Part shown: positions 46,601-58,268 of the stretch, piece after piece
Layout: every line of letters begins with the position of its first letter
Numbering within the stretch: position 1 is the first letter of the stretch
Assembly: GCA_028554755.1 (NCBI GenBank)
Contig: JAPTOF010000010.1
Coordinates: 694,501-758,500 of the forward strand
Direction: 5' to 3'
DNA length: 64,000 nt
Source of the DNA: Cordia subcordata
Lineage: Eukaryota > Streptophyta > Magnoliopsida > Boraginales > Cordiaceae
Notes under the pieces: model-generated
Database searches by the model: none
Seen by the model: only the letters and a program-made list of their open reading frames with translations
Told to the model about the DNA's origin: nothing
Translations under genes and position numbers: made by a program

Positions 46601-49045
46601 ATATGCGGAGTAAATACCAAGGTTTGGGTTAAAAACCTAGATCTGTCCCAAGACAAGCAGAGCATTGCTCATTCTGTGTTTAATTTGCAGGAAAACTTGT
46701 ATTTTAAATCACTCAATTTTCAAAAAGGGAATAACTTCATAACAGTCAAGAGCAAAGGAACGTACTGATCCATACCACAGAGCATGATACACAGCTCCAC
46801 AAGAACCTGTACAGAGACTAGAAGGTGTAAGAATAATAAAGAAGTAATGGCAGTGAAGACCAGTAAAGGAACGTCAACTATAAAAAAAGAACAATTCAAT
46901 GATGATACATAAATGAATCACCAAGACATATTCAATGGTGACAGTTCCTTTCTAAAGCTTACAATTTTCAAGATAGTAGAAATGTCACTTGGGAAATTAA
47001 GCAAAGAGAGAAGTATTGACGAGCAAAGAGTCATAATTTTGAACTCAGCTGGTTGACACGTTTTTACATTTAAATTTGGTTACCTTGTCCAATCGGTTCC
47101 CCAATTGTCAAGTCCTCCCACAAGATTTCATAATCCAAGCAATCAGTATCCATGTCAACTTTATTAACAGCACTACTGCTGGTGCTTCCGCAGCTGCTAG
47201 CACTGCTTGTGCTGTTAACATTAAATGATGAGGACCATGACCCTGAAGCCTCGTTGTTAGCTGTCCGGTTAGAGTCAGCCTCCTGATCTTCTTGTTTTGA
47301 AGAAGCAGAAGGCTTCATTTGCTGACCCAAGTCATTCTCTTGCTCATTGTGTAACCAGGGCCAAATAAAACGAGCAGTTTTGACCTCTGATCCTTCTCGT
47401 TCATTTCCTTTCCAAGGCCATGGTAAACCTTTCTTACTAATCCAGGCCTCTGCCCTTGAGGTTATGATCTTAGAGATCCCAGGTTTTCCTTCACTCTCAT
47501 CACCAGAATCTCTAGAGGGCTTACTTGGGGAGAGCTCATCACGGGTTCCATGAGAGAACACTCCAAATGGAGAAGGGTGTATATCTCCTCTAGGTGTACT
47601 AGCTCCACTTGAAGTTGCATCTTCCCTATGGTCACAAAGAGCATCTGAGAAACCATGATCAGAGTGAGTATCTCTGCTGCCACCTTCACGATCCGTGTTG
47701 TTCTCTCCAGTCCTTATTTTCGACTTAACCTTGTTGCTCACTTTAGAAGCCTATTAGAGGGTGTTAACTAGTAAGCATATGCTAGACTATCACTGTGACT
47801 AATAAAATACAAAAACCATGACACTCACCAAATTTGATATTTTTGAGGCAATTGCAACTTGTAGAGGCTGTTGTGGATCAAGCCCAAGTTTTTCAGATGC
47901 AATGCTTCTGGGCCGGCTAAAGCTTGCATCAGTTTCCGTGTGCCTTGACCCTAAAAATGCTGCTCTTATCTCTTCGAAAGGCCTTGAATCACTGGTTACA
48001 CAAATAATCCCCACCAAAGTGTCATCATCATCATAGAAAGGAGTATTGGTTGCAACGACTACAAATCTTTCTCCTCTCTTATTTTTTACAGGAAACTGCC
48101 CTGTCCAACTCTCCCCCAATGCCACTCGATCTACTATATTGTTAGCCACTGCAAAGTCTCGTTCATCTGTTAGAAGCTGGATAGCATCTTTTCCCAAAGC
48201 TTCAGCAGCTGAGTAGCCATACAAGTGTTCAGCAGTTCGATTCCTACATTAACCATTAGGCAAGACGTAGAAGTGTTTACTCAAACATTTCAAAGTAATA
48301 TTTTCGAACCAACTATGTAACATAAGTGCCGGTAATCAGTACAATTAAGCTATTGCAATTTTCTGAAGTCTAGTATTTGATTCTTTTGGACAATGTATTT
48401 CAAAATTCAAAGCACTGTCCACCTCGACTGATAGAACAAACCACAATTTACAATATTAGTGTCACTTGAGCTTATAGAGAGACAAGCACTATTGAACTAG
48501 GAGATATATAGCATTCCATACAAATCAAATAAGTTAACTAATGACCACTAAAATATCAAAAATAGCATTTCCACTAACCAGTAAATAATACGGCCATTCA
48601 GATCAAATATATGCACAGATTGACCCATTGACTGCAATATATTCAAATACTGCCTATCCGTGAACCTCACAGCCGCGGGTCCTCGACCACCACCACCACC
48701 TCCGCTGCCACCACCGCCCCCATTATATCCATCCCTGCTCCTACTCTCCCTCTGCAATGGCGACGAATGTCGGAATGATGAAGAGCCCCTCTTCCAAGCC
48801 GCTGCCCCAATGCTGCCATCACCTGCATTAGACCTCCGTCGAGGCAGCCTTTGGGGCGATATTGAATGGGACCTTTGCCTCTCTAATCTATCATTGTGAT
48901 CAGTTGATGATGACGTCATCAGCTTAGACATTTCTTGCTTTAAGTGGGCATGGCTCACTTCCAATTCTTGAATCTTCTTTAACAGCTCCTCAGTTGGTGG
49001 TGGTGTCTGTGTTGATGATTTCGCAGCTGCTTCACTATTTTCCAT
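43634..49045 (-). CDS. PAS-domain Raf-like MAPKKK (B-group, RAF10/RAF11-like), 13 exons
   Basis: A cytoplasmic Ser/Thr kinase of the plant Raf-like family; relatives act in abscisic acid, osmotic or ethylene-type signalling. Exons: 49045-48579, 48243-47829, 47750-47084, 46806-46766, 46529-46461, 45688-45588, 45398-45320, 45199-45101, 44945-44877, 44750-44701, 44594-44513, 44354-44260 and 43766-43634. They total 2367 nt (788 residues plus stop). There is an N-terminal coiled segment and a Gly-rich tract, then a PAS domain at about 130-245 ([32 protein letters not shown]) and a Ser-rich linker. The kinase domain covers about 505-765: GQGSCGAVY, Lys535 in [16 protein letters not shown] (Asp631), DFGLS (Asp649) and PQWMAPEV. 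Catalytic residues are intact, so it should be active. Confidence 0.95.
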
Positions 49046-49658
49046 TCAATTTCAAGATTCTTTTTCTTTTTCTTCCACAACCCAAAAACAACAAAAGCTT
49101 CAATCTTCACACTGTAGATCAATAGCAAAACCCTTCAATCGTTAACACAATAAAGCTTCAATATTCACAATTCAATCTTTAACAACTCAATAATAATACA
49201 GCTCCAATCTTTACACTATAAGCTTCAGATAATAAAGCTTCAATCTTCAATAACCCAATAATGACAAAGCTCACAATCTTTGCAATATAAGCTGCAATCA
49301 ACAATACAAAGATCCAATCTTTAAGAACCCAAGAACAAAAAGGCTCCAATCTTTACACTACTCACACACAAAAGTTTGACCACCCTCTCTCTATATATAG
49401 AAAGATAAACTAAGATAGCTCTACACATATATCTTCCACTTGAATTAATTCAAGTAGTAATAAAGCTTCAATCTTTACATTATACCCACAAAAAGTAGAA
49501 CCCCTTCTCTCTATATATATAGCTATAACTATTGAGCTAAAAATATCTCAAGATGGATCTGCTAATATCACACACTACCCCTCTCTCTCTCTCTCAACGA
49601 GCTGAATTTCTTTTCTGTTGATTCTTTTTCTCTCTATAAATGTGCAGAAGCATATATG
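49046..49658 (-). other. Probable long 5' leader of the Raf-like kinase
   Basis: Between the TATA box and the start codon the sequence holds repeated CAATCTT(T)A and AAGCTTCAAT units (for example around 49100-49470) and CT runs. No long open frame precedes the start, and no leader intron was assigned. Confidence 0.4.
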
Positions 49659-49667
49659 TATTTATAG
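49659..49667 (-). promoter_or_regulatory. TATA box of the Raf-like kinase gene
   Basis: CTATAAATAC on the minus strand, about 615 bases upstream of the start codon, within a CT-rich pyrimidine-patch region (49570-49800). If used it implies a 5' leader of nearly 600 nt, unless a leader intron is present. Confidence 0.5.
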
Positions 49668-50075
49668 GGGTTTGGGTGCAGTGAATTGCAGCTGAAATGA
49701 AGCTAAAATGGGGGTTTTGAGGTACCCTTTTGCTTTCTTTCTCTCTAGAAAACTTTATTTCTCAACTTCAACTCACTCTCTCTCTCTCTCTATATATATA
49801 AATACATATACATATGAATTGAGTTTATATGTATATGTGTGTGTGTGTGGTGATGGAAATGAAGAGAAAGATTGAAAGCTTTGAGAGGTCAAGAAACTAC
49901 TCTTTGCTCTCTCAATCTCTCTCAACTCATTGACTATATTCTTTTCCTTTCTTTTTTTTTGTTTTATTTTTTTAGTTTTTTTATCTTTTTTCTCTACCTA
50001 AAATGTCTGATTCTCTCATTCTCTCTCCGGTTCTTGATTTGGGGTTTGGGCGGTTCATGGTTTTTGGTAGCTAAA

Positions 50076-50139
<64 letters not shown>

Positions 50140-50142
50140 TTT
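50076..50142. repeat. (TA)n followed by poly-T
   Basis: About 20 TA units (50078-50120) lead directly into a run of about 22 T. Confidence 0.9.
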
Positions 50143-51820
50143 TGACCGCCAAAAAGTAGAAACCACTTGCAACGGTGGCGCGTGATTCTGCAAGCGCTAC
50201 AATGGCCAAAATTCGTCCGATAATTTGGTGCATATCTGGCTGAGGAGAAGGACGAGCGGCTGGAGCGCGTGGATAATTCTTGTTTCCCACTTGTCTTTTG
50301 TTTTTTGTGTGTTCTTTTCTTTTATCCTATTCTGCTTAAACTATTAAATATATTCTTTTTTAGAGTTGAACTATTTGCAAATTGGATTTGTCATTTCAGA
50401 ATGGGTTCAAGTTACTAAAAGTTTTCTTTCAGAGCTTTTAATTTATGTAATTAAATGTCCATTTGTTTAGTAGATTACTTTTAATACACTTCTAGTCCAT
50501 TGGCTAGTTGCCTCATATTGAATACTTAGATGTCCAATGAGTAACATTAATATCAAGTTCATTAAATGACACTTCTTAATTTAATAAAATATAGTTTAAT
50601 TTAACTTACTACTTATTTGTCAAAGGGAAAAGTTTAAGTAAAATTAAATGTATGACCAAGTTTATTAAAAGGAGTTTCCAGACTGTCTCTATAATAAGAA
50701 TAAAAAAAACATGGTTCATAATCAGGTTGAGTCTTATCTCTTATATTAGATCTAGAGCCTTACAAAGCCAGTACATGTATTAAAAATATATTATTATACT
50801 TCAATTTATATTAGTTGGTAGTTGAGTTTTGTCAATTAAATTTTTTTATTATTAAAAAAAAAGTTTATTAATAGAAGTAGAAAAAATCTGTTATGTGCCA
50901 CAAGAAAATCAGAATTTACGTGCGAGTGAGGCGCCCCCAGATCAAAAAAAAGTGGAATTTGCTTTTAGGTAACATGTCTATCAAGTAATAGTGGCATATA
51001 TATAAGGAAGCATATTTTTGCTTATAAATCTTCAACTAAAAGGAATTGTTAGTGCTTACACCTTTTTTGTGTTATTGGCTAATATTTTTTGGGAAGAGGA
51101 AGTACACGCAATCCATGCACTTTGTTTGAGCTTTGACCTCGTATCCTAATTGATTTTCCACTTCACTTTACCTTTTTATTTTTCATCTTTCTTTTCTGAA
51201 AATGACTATACACAAAAATATTGGATGTACTTGGACATATATATGTGGTATTCTATTCTTGAATGTGCTAGTTGAGAATGTTTCACTTTATGTCAATTTA
51301 CTAATCTATATTTTACTTTTCACCAATAAATTTTTAAAGAGTTATTACTTAAGTGCGTACGAGAATTTAAATTGATCTATATAATTTTGTCTAAAAGAAA
51401 ACTGTAATTAGAGTGAGTTAGGTGAAAGGAATAGTGAAATTGACTGGAAAGAAATAATTTGTTAGTTGATTCCAATCCTATAACATGAATAGATTTTTAC
51501 TCACGTTTCAAGCGGTCATATGCAAGAGTTACGCTCGAGATTATTTCTTATATCCAATTATATTTATTTCATCTTTGGGTCAGTTTCACCTTTGGAAGCA
51601 AGATTGGATGCGTGTTGACTCAATTTGTTCCTCTCTGATTTTCTTGTTGAGTTTTAATTGCGTGCACTGCATAATTAAGGGCTCTGCAGCACCCAATTAT
51701 TTGTGAAAGAGACAAGGGACAACAAATGCATGGAAAAGAAAGGAAAAAGGGAAAATTATCCATATTAATTGCTTGCGTTGAAGTCTTCTTATCTTTTTTT
51801 TTCTTCTTTTTTTTTTTATC
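50143..51820. other. Intergenic region
   Basis: AT-rich, with no coding domain or clear transposon end recognised. It includes a poly-A/T tract near 50850-50866 and a long pyrimidine tract at 51789-51818. Confidence 0.4.
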
Positions 51821-51821
51821 A

Positions 51822-52633
51822 GATAAATTACACGGAACCCCTTTATGTTTAGTCATAAGTGTGGTTTTACTCCCTGTTATTTAAAAATTTGATAGTTATC
51901 CTTCCTGTGCTTTTAAAAAATGAAGCACACACGCCCATTTTTCTAACTCTGTTTTGGCTAAAGAAAATACAAAAATACTAATTGGTCCTTCAAACTTAGG
52001 GGCTAACGATGCACTTATGGTAACCACAAGGGGTATAACATATTTATGATAAACCACTGGGGGGGGGTACGGCTCTATTTACCCTATTTAATTAAAAATG
52101 TAGAGTAATTAATAATTAAATAATTAATTATTAATAATTTAATAATTGATTAATTAATTGATCAAATAATTAAAGATTAAAATTAATTAAATAATCAATT
52201 TAATTTATGAGACGGTGGTTGTGCAATCGTGATGACAGTAGAGGTTAATTTCTTTTCTTATTTTTTATTTTCCGATGATAAAAATATTTATTTGTAGTAA
52301 CAAAATAAAATGAAAATATGTTTGTAGTATAATTGGTTAAAATTTACATATTTTAAACAAAGGTCAAGGGTTCAAGTGTTTTCTCTTACAAATGTTTTTT
52401 CAAAACAAAAAAGGAAGGACATTTTTTTACCAAAATTAAATTTAACAACAAAAAAACTAAGCCCAGTCTGGCGCGTGTACCACACGCTCGATTAAATCTA
52501 ACGAAAAAAGTGACAGAGGAAGTAATGTGCTTCACTTTTGGAAAGCATAGGGGGATAACTAGCTAATTTTTAAATTACATGGGATAAATGCACACTTATA
52601 ACAAATTACAGGAGAGTTTCGTGCAATTTACCC
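51822..52633. mobile_element. DNA transposon with terminal inverted repeats of about 110 bp
   Basis: The left end GATAAATTACACGGAACCCC and the right end, read on the minus strand as GGGTAAATTGCACGAAACTC, remain alignable for about 110 bp. The alignment passes through CATAAGTGTG / TATAAGTGTG, TAGTTATCC and TGAAGCACA. The interior of about 600 bp has no open frame. A second related terminus near 52050-52093 (GGGGTACGGCTCTATTTACCC) suggests one copy inside another. Similar terminal sequences appear near 8760 and 24375, so this is a multi-copy non-autonomous family. Confidence 0.6.
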
Positions 52634-54784
52634 TTTTTGGTCTGAAGTGTTCTTATTGTGGAACGTTTTTCTCAAGGCATAAGATGGCTAATAATGCAAT
52701 AAAGACTGGCATATATCTCTTTTAGCTTTTTTCTCACATCTTTGTCCCCTACTTTGATAGAAGCCATGGCCTAATCCAAAATCTAACGTGTTCATTTGTC
52801 TTGAATATTCAAAAACTAGCTTCAACAGATATGGACAGTGCATCAGATTTGCATTTCTTATTATATCTAGGACAAATAATTCTTGTATTACAAAAAACCT
52901 TAATAGTTATAGTTACAGCTGTTGTTTACTGAGGCTTCAGTTGTCTATTCCCTTGTCATCATGTTAGCAACTTTCTTGACCTCTCGGTACTAGGTAGGCG
53001 TCAGCCCCCATATATGGTTACGAACTTTGTAGTGACTTGTGTTTGTAGTGAATAGTTGTCCAAGCTTGGTCATTGCGACCCTCTTTGTGAGGAGGCATCC
53101 TTTGTCCTGAAGTTACTGGGTTAGCCGATATTTTACTTGCATTTTTTACTTCTTTGTATTTTAAAGGAAGGAGTTCGATGATCCAATAAGCATATTCCAT
53201 GAAAAAAAAATTATAGGTAGAATGATATAAGTATACAATGCAACGTATGTGTATCTTAACAGGCAAGAAGCACTTGCTCGATGAATAGACTTCTTGTTTT
53301 GAAATATGGAAGATCAAAAGACAAAAAAAGAGTACACCCAAAAGGGTACACCCTTTTATTAGAGTTTCTAGTTTTTTCTCTTAGAAATTTAACAAAAGTC
53401 ATTGTTGTCTTTACTTTTACCATGTTAGAGAACTAATAAGTACACAAAAGTTCTTATTTAACTATTATTTATTTTGTCAAATTCTCTAATTATTCACTAA
53501 TGATCAAAATGTAGTTTTGCTACAAGATAAAAGATTATCAATAAGATGTTGGTTGAGAAGGTATGTTGGTAGCGGCCTCACCCTCGTAAAGAGAGCACAA
53601 GTTCAACTCTTCAAAGGCGCACTTGTCGAGAAAACTTTTTCTTCGTTGCTCTCCACTTAATAAAATTACAAGTCAATGTGACTTGGGATATCTTAACTCA
53701 AAAAAAAAAAAAACTATTGTTACATGAACCCTTTTACCCTTTTAGTTATTTCCATTTTGGCATCTTTTTTGACAGGATAGGCGGGGCAGTGGGCAACCTT
53801 TTTGGTGCATTGTGGCCTCTGCAACTGCATTAATGGATCATATAATTGAGACCACTTTTGCCCACAAGAAAAATTGAGGCCACTGATTGATTTATAGCTG
53901 CTCAGGTCTGAGTAAGTGTTATGGGTTGTTGTACTGACTGACCTGAGCAGCTCATTTGTGGTATGCACAGACAAGAAGGTGGTTCAATAAAGGTGGTAAA
54001 GAAAGATGCCAAAGCATCCACCACTAAGTGTGTAGGATATGGGTTGCATGATATGGAGGGGCTGAAGAACTTGCTGGAATCAGTCACATAAGTTGCATAG
54101 GAATATCATAAATTAGGTTCATGTCTGTCTTGGGTAATAATAATGTTGACGCGCATTATGTTTTGATAGAGTTAAGTTTTATTATGTTTCGATGGAGTTA
54201 AGTTTTATAGTCATCTCACTTTTATCTATTGTTATTTTTCTCGAGTGATTGTCACAATTATACTATTCCGCATGTTAAGACTAAATGGTAAAGTAAGTGA
54301 TTTGTGGACCAAAGGTCTCGCATTCAAGCTCTTCTTTTCATTGAATTGATGAATATACCGCAGACTACACCATAGGTTAATGTACTTATGTTTAGGGTGA
54401 GTTCCTCATTTTAAGGAAACACTTATAATATCCATGAGAAGTTTACTCAAAAATTCAAACCCTTAATGAATCTAGATTGTCATCAAGCAAAAAGGTGAAA
54501 ATATAAGGAGGACAAGTTCATGAAAAATACTTAAAAGATCAACCCGAAGATCTGACTTTATCTGGTGTATGGAACCCCCCCCCCCCCGATGACTGACTCC
54601 TAGGCATATGGATCCTGAAGAACCAATTCTTTCTTCTCAACCTTTTTACCAATTTTACAAAAATAATAGCAATAATACAATTTTTTTTTAAAAAAAAAAA
54701 ATTACCTATTCTCACAGAGACACCAATGGAATTGGATGATGTGATCTGATCTTGGAAGCTGGTGTCATCCATCACTCGCTTGTC
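52634..54784. other. Intergenic region right of the TIR element
   Basis: No recognised gene. Two overlapping minus-strand frames at 53720-54087 encode short Ser/Thr/Pro-rich peptides with no domain I know. They could be one frameshifted exon but are unsupported. A poly-C tract lies near 54575-54587 and poly-A/T tracts near 53700 and 54680. Confidence 0.35.
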
Positions 54785-57124
54785 TTAAAATATTCTCTTC
54801 CTAGCCTCAGCAGCCTGCAAATTAAAGTTACAAAACATTTGTGTTAATCCAACTTCTGCTTAAGCTTCTTGATTAAACATACACAAAGCTAAGAGGATGA
54901 AATATTTTAACCTGCTTCTGCCAATCTGTGAACCAAGTCGCGAAAGAGAGGATTGTAGCTTGTACTACAGAACCAATCAATACTCCAATCCAAAGCCCCT
55001 TTGCTTTTAAATGCAGAATGCAACCCAACGCCACATACAATGGAATCCCAACAAGATAAAACCCCCTAAATTCACATACGCCTCGATATGTTGCCAGCCA
55101 CTTCCCCTAGCAATGCCGGATAAAAAGTTAATAATGTTATGCTGTGCTTGTTATGCGTTTATTTGAAATCTTAAATCTGAAAAGGCAAAACCGACCTGAG
55201 ATAACAGCTTGTGAGCTATCTGTGACAATGGAGAGGCATATAAAAGGTGTCATGACAGAAGTCCACAACATTCTTGTCATTGCTGTAGGCCTGCCCCAAA
55301 ACATGCCGGCAGCCAAATAGGGTCGCGCTTGCTATTATAGTCTCTGTGACTGCAAGCGACGTTATAGCCCACCACCACGCTTGCCTTCTGCGGATTTCCA
55401 GCTCCCAGTTCATTTGAAACTCGAGCACTGGGTAACAATGGAAACCAAAATTAGTTGGCTACAAGCATACAGACATGGTTCTGGTGAACAACCACTTAAA
55501 TTTCGGAGGAAGAGAAGCATATTAGGCCTAACCTTCTGGCAACTCCAAATGCATACGGCACTCTAAAGTGCAGATTAAATATTGTTAGGCTGATCATGAA
55601 GAAGCTACAACTCAAGCAAGTAGTGACGGTAAAAGATTAGGACGAAGAATGTAACATATCGATAGGACTAATGCTTGTAGATCTGGATTTGGTAGAAGGC
55701 CAGAGATAAGAACAAGCACCTCCAGCGACAACAATTTCAAGCTAAAATACACATGATAAGAGAGAATAATCTGGTCAGAGAAATTATTTCAGCATGTTTG
55801 TAAGTTTCTATCAACAAGTCAGAGATGAACTTTACCAAACCATTCCAGTAGAAGGGATAGCCAAGCGGAAGAACATCCCAGTAACACGGAAAGCATCAAG
55901 TGAGAAAGGCAGACGTGTAATTTTACAGGACCTGGAGTACAACATAAACCGCAAGCAGTGATACAAAAGAGCCAATTGGATAAACTGAAAGGCTATTGCT
56001 GCACCAATGTTGCCTAAACCTTTTAAATATGAGAGCCCAAGAAACAGGTATGTGGAAACAGAAAACAGCAAACGCGCATAGGAGCATCGGAAGAATTAAA
56101 CTCTGAGCCTGCAACTATCTAACAAACGGCTCTGGAATCGTGTAGCCAAACAATCCAAGGATAATCCACATTGAATACTTCTCACTTCAGTTGATATTGT
56201 GCGGTCTTGTCCCAAAAGTATAAGCAATTTGTCCATAGTAATCCAAAATCACTTAGCCTTATGCAATCCTGAAGCTTAGTTCATCCTCAACATCAAAGGA
56301 AATTTTCCGATTTTTCTTTATGCAAACAATTTAACTGCAAAAACACCCTCCTGTATAGTTGAGGTTGTGCATTAGACCTTCTAATCTTAGTTAATAGTTT
56401 TACAGAAAATCACATAAATGCCGAACCATGCTATCAAACTCCAAAAATCCAGAAGCTTGCTTCTACATTCGAAGAGAGATGGTCATTTGAACGTCAAACA
56501 TCAAAAAGAAGAAACATAAACAACCAAATCACTTAGCCTTATGCGACCACAGTAGCTTAACATATATTCTCAACATTAAAGCAAGCTCAAAGCTTTCCCC
56601 TATTCTTGTGTCGTGGTTGGAATATACTTATTATAAGATGCTTAAATTATTTGTTAGAAAGAGCACAGGCATGTTATGAAAATCCCCACCGTCGCAGGCA
56701 TCTTATAAAAACCCAAAACAAGCCATACCTTTTTATATAAAAAATCAAATAAATAAGCATCTTACAGTAAGCTTATACCAAACACAACATAGATCTAACA
56801 TGAAAATTAAAGAACAAGAGAACTATACTTTTGAAACATGTATTTCATGCAATTATGAATCGTCAAACATATCATGATTGTGGGGACTTACAATAAGACT
56901 GAAGCCTGCAACAATGGTCACAGAAGTGGCCATGGCAACACTGGCCAAAGAAAGCTGCTTACTGGTCCCGCCATCATCACTGATGCAGCACTTAACAGGT
57001 ACTGCAAGACTGCGACTGCCAACATTGGTGCTGCTACATAACTCACCTTCTTTAGCTCATGAATGGATACTCTCCGTGACATTTTCCATTCCCACTCTTC
57101 CTGCAAATCCAACGAGTTCTCCAT
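54785..57124 (-). pseudogene. MATE (DETOXIFICATION-type) efflux transporter pseudogene
   Basis: Exon-by-exon similarity to plant MATE antiporters is clear: VSYVAAPMLAVAVLQYLL (57060 region), MDKLLILLGQDRTIS (56230), LQAQSLILPMLL (56110), GLGNIGAAIAFQF (56010), LEVLVLISGLLPNP (55710), RVSNELGAGNPQKA (55420), ATLFGCRHVLGQAYSND (55330), TPFICLSIVTDSSQAV (55220), LWIGVLIGSVVQATIL (54980) and terminal AAEARKRIF (54810). Lesions include a frameshift after VMMAG (about 56970), loss of the exon carrying the ETLCGQAYGA region, a frameshift near 56185 and a TAG stop before LQAQS (about 56117). There are further frameshifts near 56035, 55395, 55248 and 55058. Splice sites between surviving exons are mostly still present. 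The neighbouring genes are intact, so this is gene death and not poor sequence quality. Confidence 0.9.
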
Positions 57125-58268
57125 TCCTTTTTTCCAATTCAAGGAAGGCAGTGTATGCGACAAGAATCGATATCGGGTAGGGTTGAAGACACGCAACACA
57201 CTACTAGACTATAAGATTAGTGACAGGTTTAGTTAATTTGTCTTAGAAAGACTTTTGGACCAAGAAATATCCCCATGATTCCTTACTAAATCAGCAACTA
57301 AAATCGCAGGTTTAAAATTTGGTTGTAATTGCCATACTGGCTAACATACTAACACGATTTTGGGGTATGATTATTATGAACACAAAAATTTATGTCATCC
57401 GTTTTTTTTCCTTTATATGGTAAATATTTATATATTTAATCTCAAATCTTTAACGTAAATGGTAACACCTTTACTACATAAGGAAAGGTAAACTTTGTTC
57501 TGGAAATATGTAGCAATTTTTTTATTTCATCTCGTAGTCGAACCTTAGTCATAAGTATGATTTATGAACCATGAGTTAAGAGTTTCTTCCGTTTCTTTTT
57601 CCCCCTTTTTTCCTAATTCAAAAGAGGCCAAAAATCAATTATAGAACACATACTCCTGTCTAGAATTGATTTTAAAATCTCTTACATCCAAAACAAGAGA
57701 CATATTCTTAGATTAGTAGGCAAGCACATGAGTTTTTAATCTATTAATTTTGTCAATCTATTTGTTAACTGTTAGGCACTGCATCATCGGATTTATATTA
57801 TAAAATGTTTATTTTTTAAGTTAATACTAGCTCAAACTTTTGTTGGCTAATTGAGTAGGGAACAACAAAGGTTGTCCATCTCAGTGATGGTGTGATGTAA
57901 CAGCTAGGGAGACAAAGAACAGCTTAAAAGCAAAAGAATGTAGAAGCAAGACAAGGGCAAAGACTGAACAATACACTTTGCATAGATAATTCAAATTGTT
58001 ACAACAAAATTCAAATCTTTATTTCTCCCTGAAGCTATGAGAACACGAAACTCTTTGAAGTGATGGACTAATTCTTGCACGTAAATAGTAACGTTGTTCG
58101 CTCTCTTTTCTTAGAAGTTACAAATGAAGTGCTCGACGTGCTTTTAGCAGTCCAAGTGCTAGTCTACCAATGTAACGATAATAGTAAAAATTTTCCAACT
58201 GAGAATGTTGAATGAAAATGCTTATCCGACAGCAGGTGGTGTTGACCATATTGCTATCCAGAACGCCT
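57125..58268. other. Intergenic region between ACLB and the MATE pseudogene
   Basis: Contains the ACLB 3' untranslated region at its right side (about 57980-58268) and the former MATE promoter at its left side. No additional gene is recognised. Confidence 0.4.

Noticed and set aside
47347..47553. Plus-strand frames opposite the Raf-like kinase
   Set aside because: Antisense shadows of the kinase linker exon.
53720..54087. Two overlapping minus-strand frames that could be one gene with a frameshift
   Set aside because: No domain recognised, no splice sites that join them convincingly, and no conserved pattern recalled; kept only as a remark in the intergenic entry.
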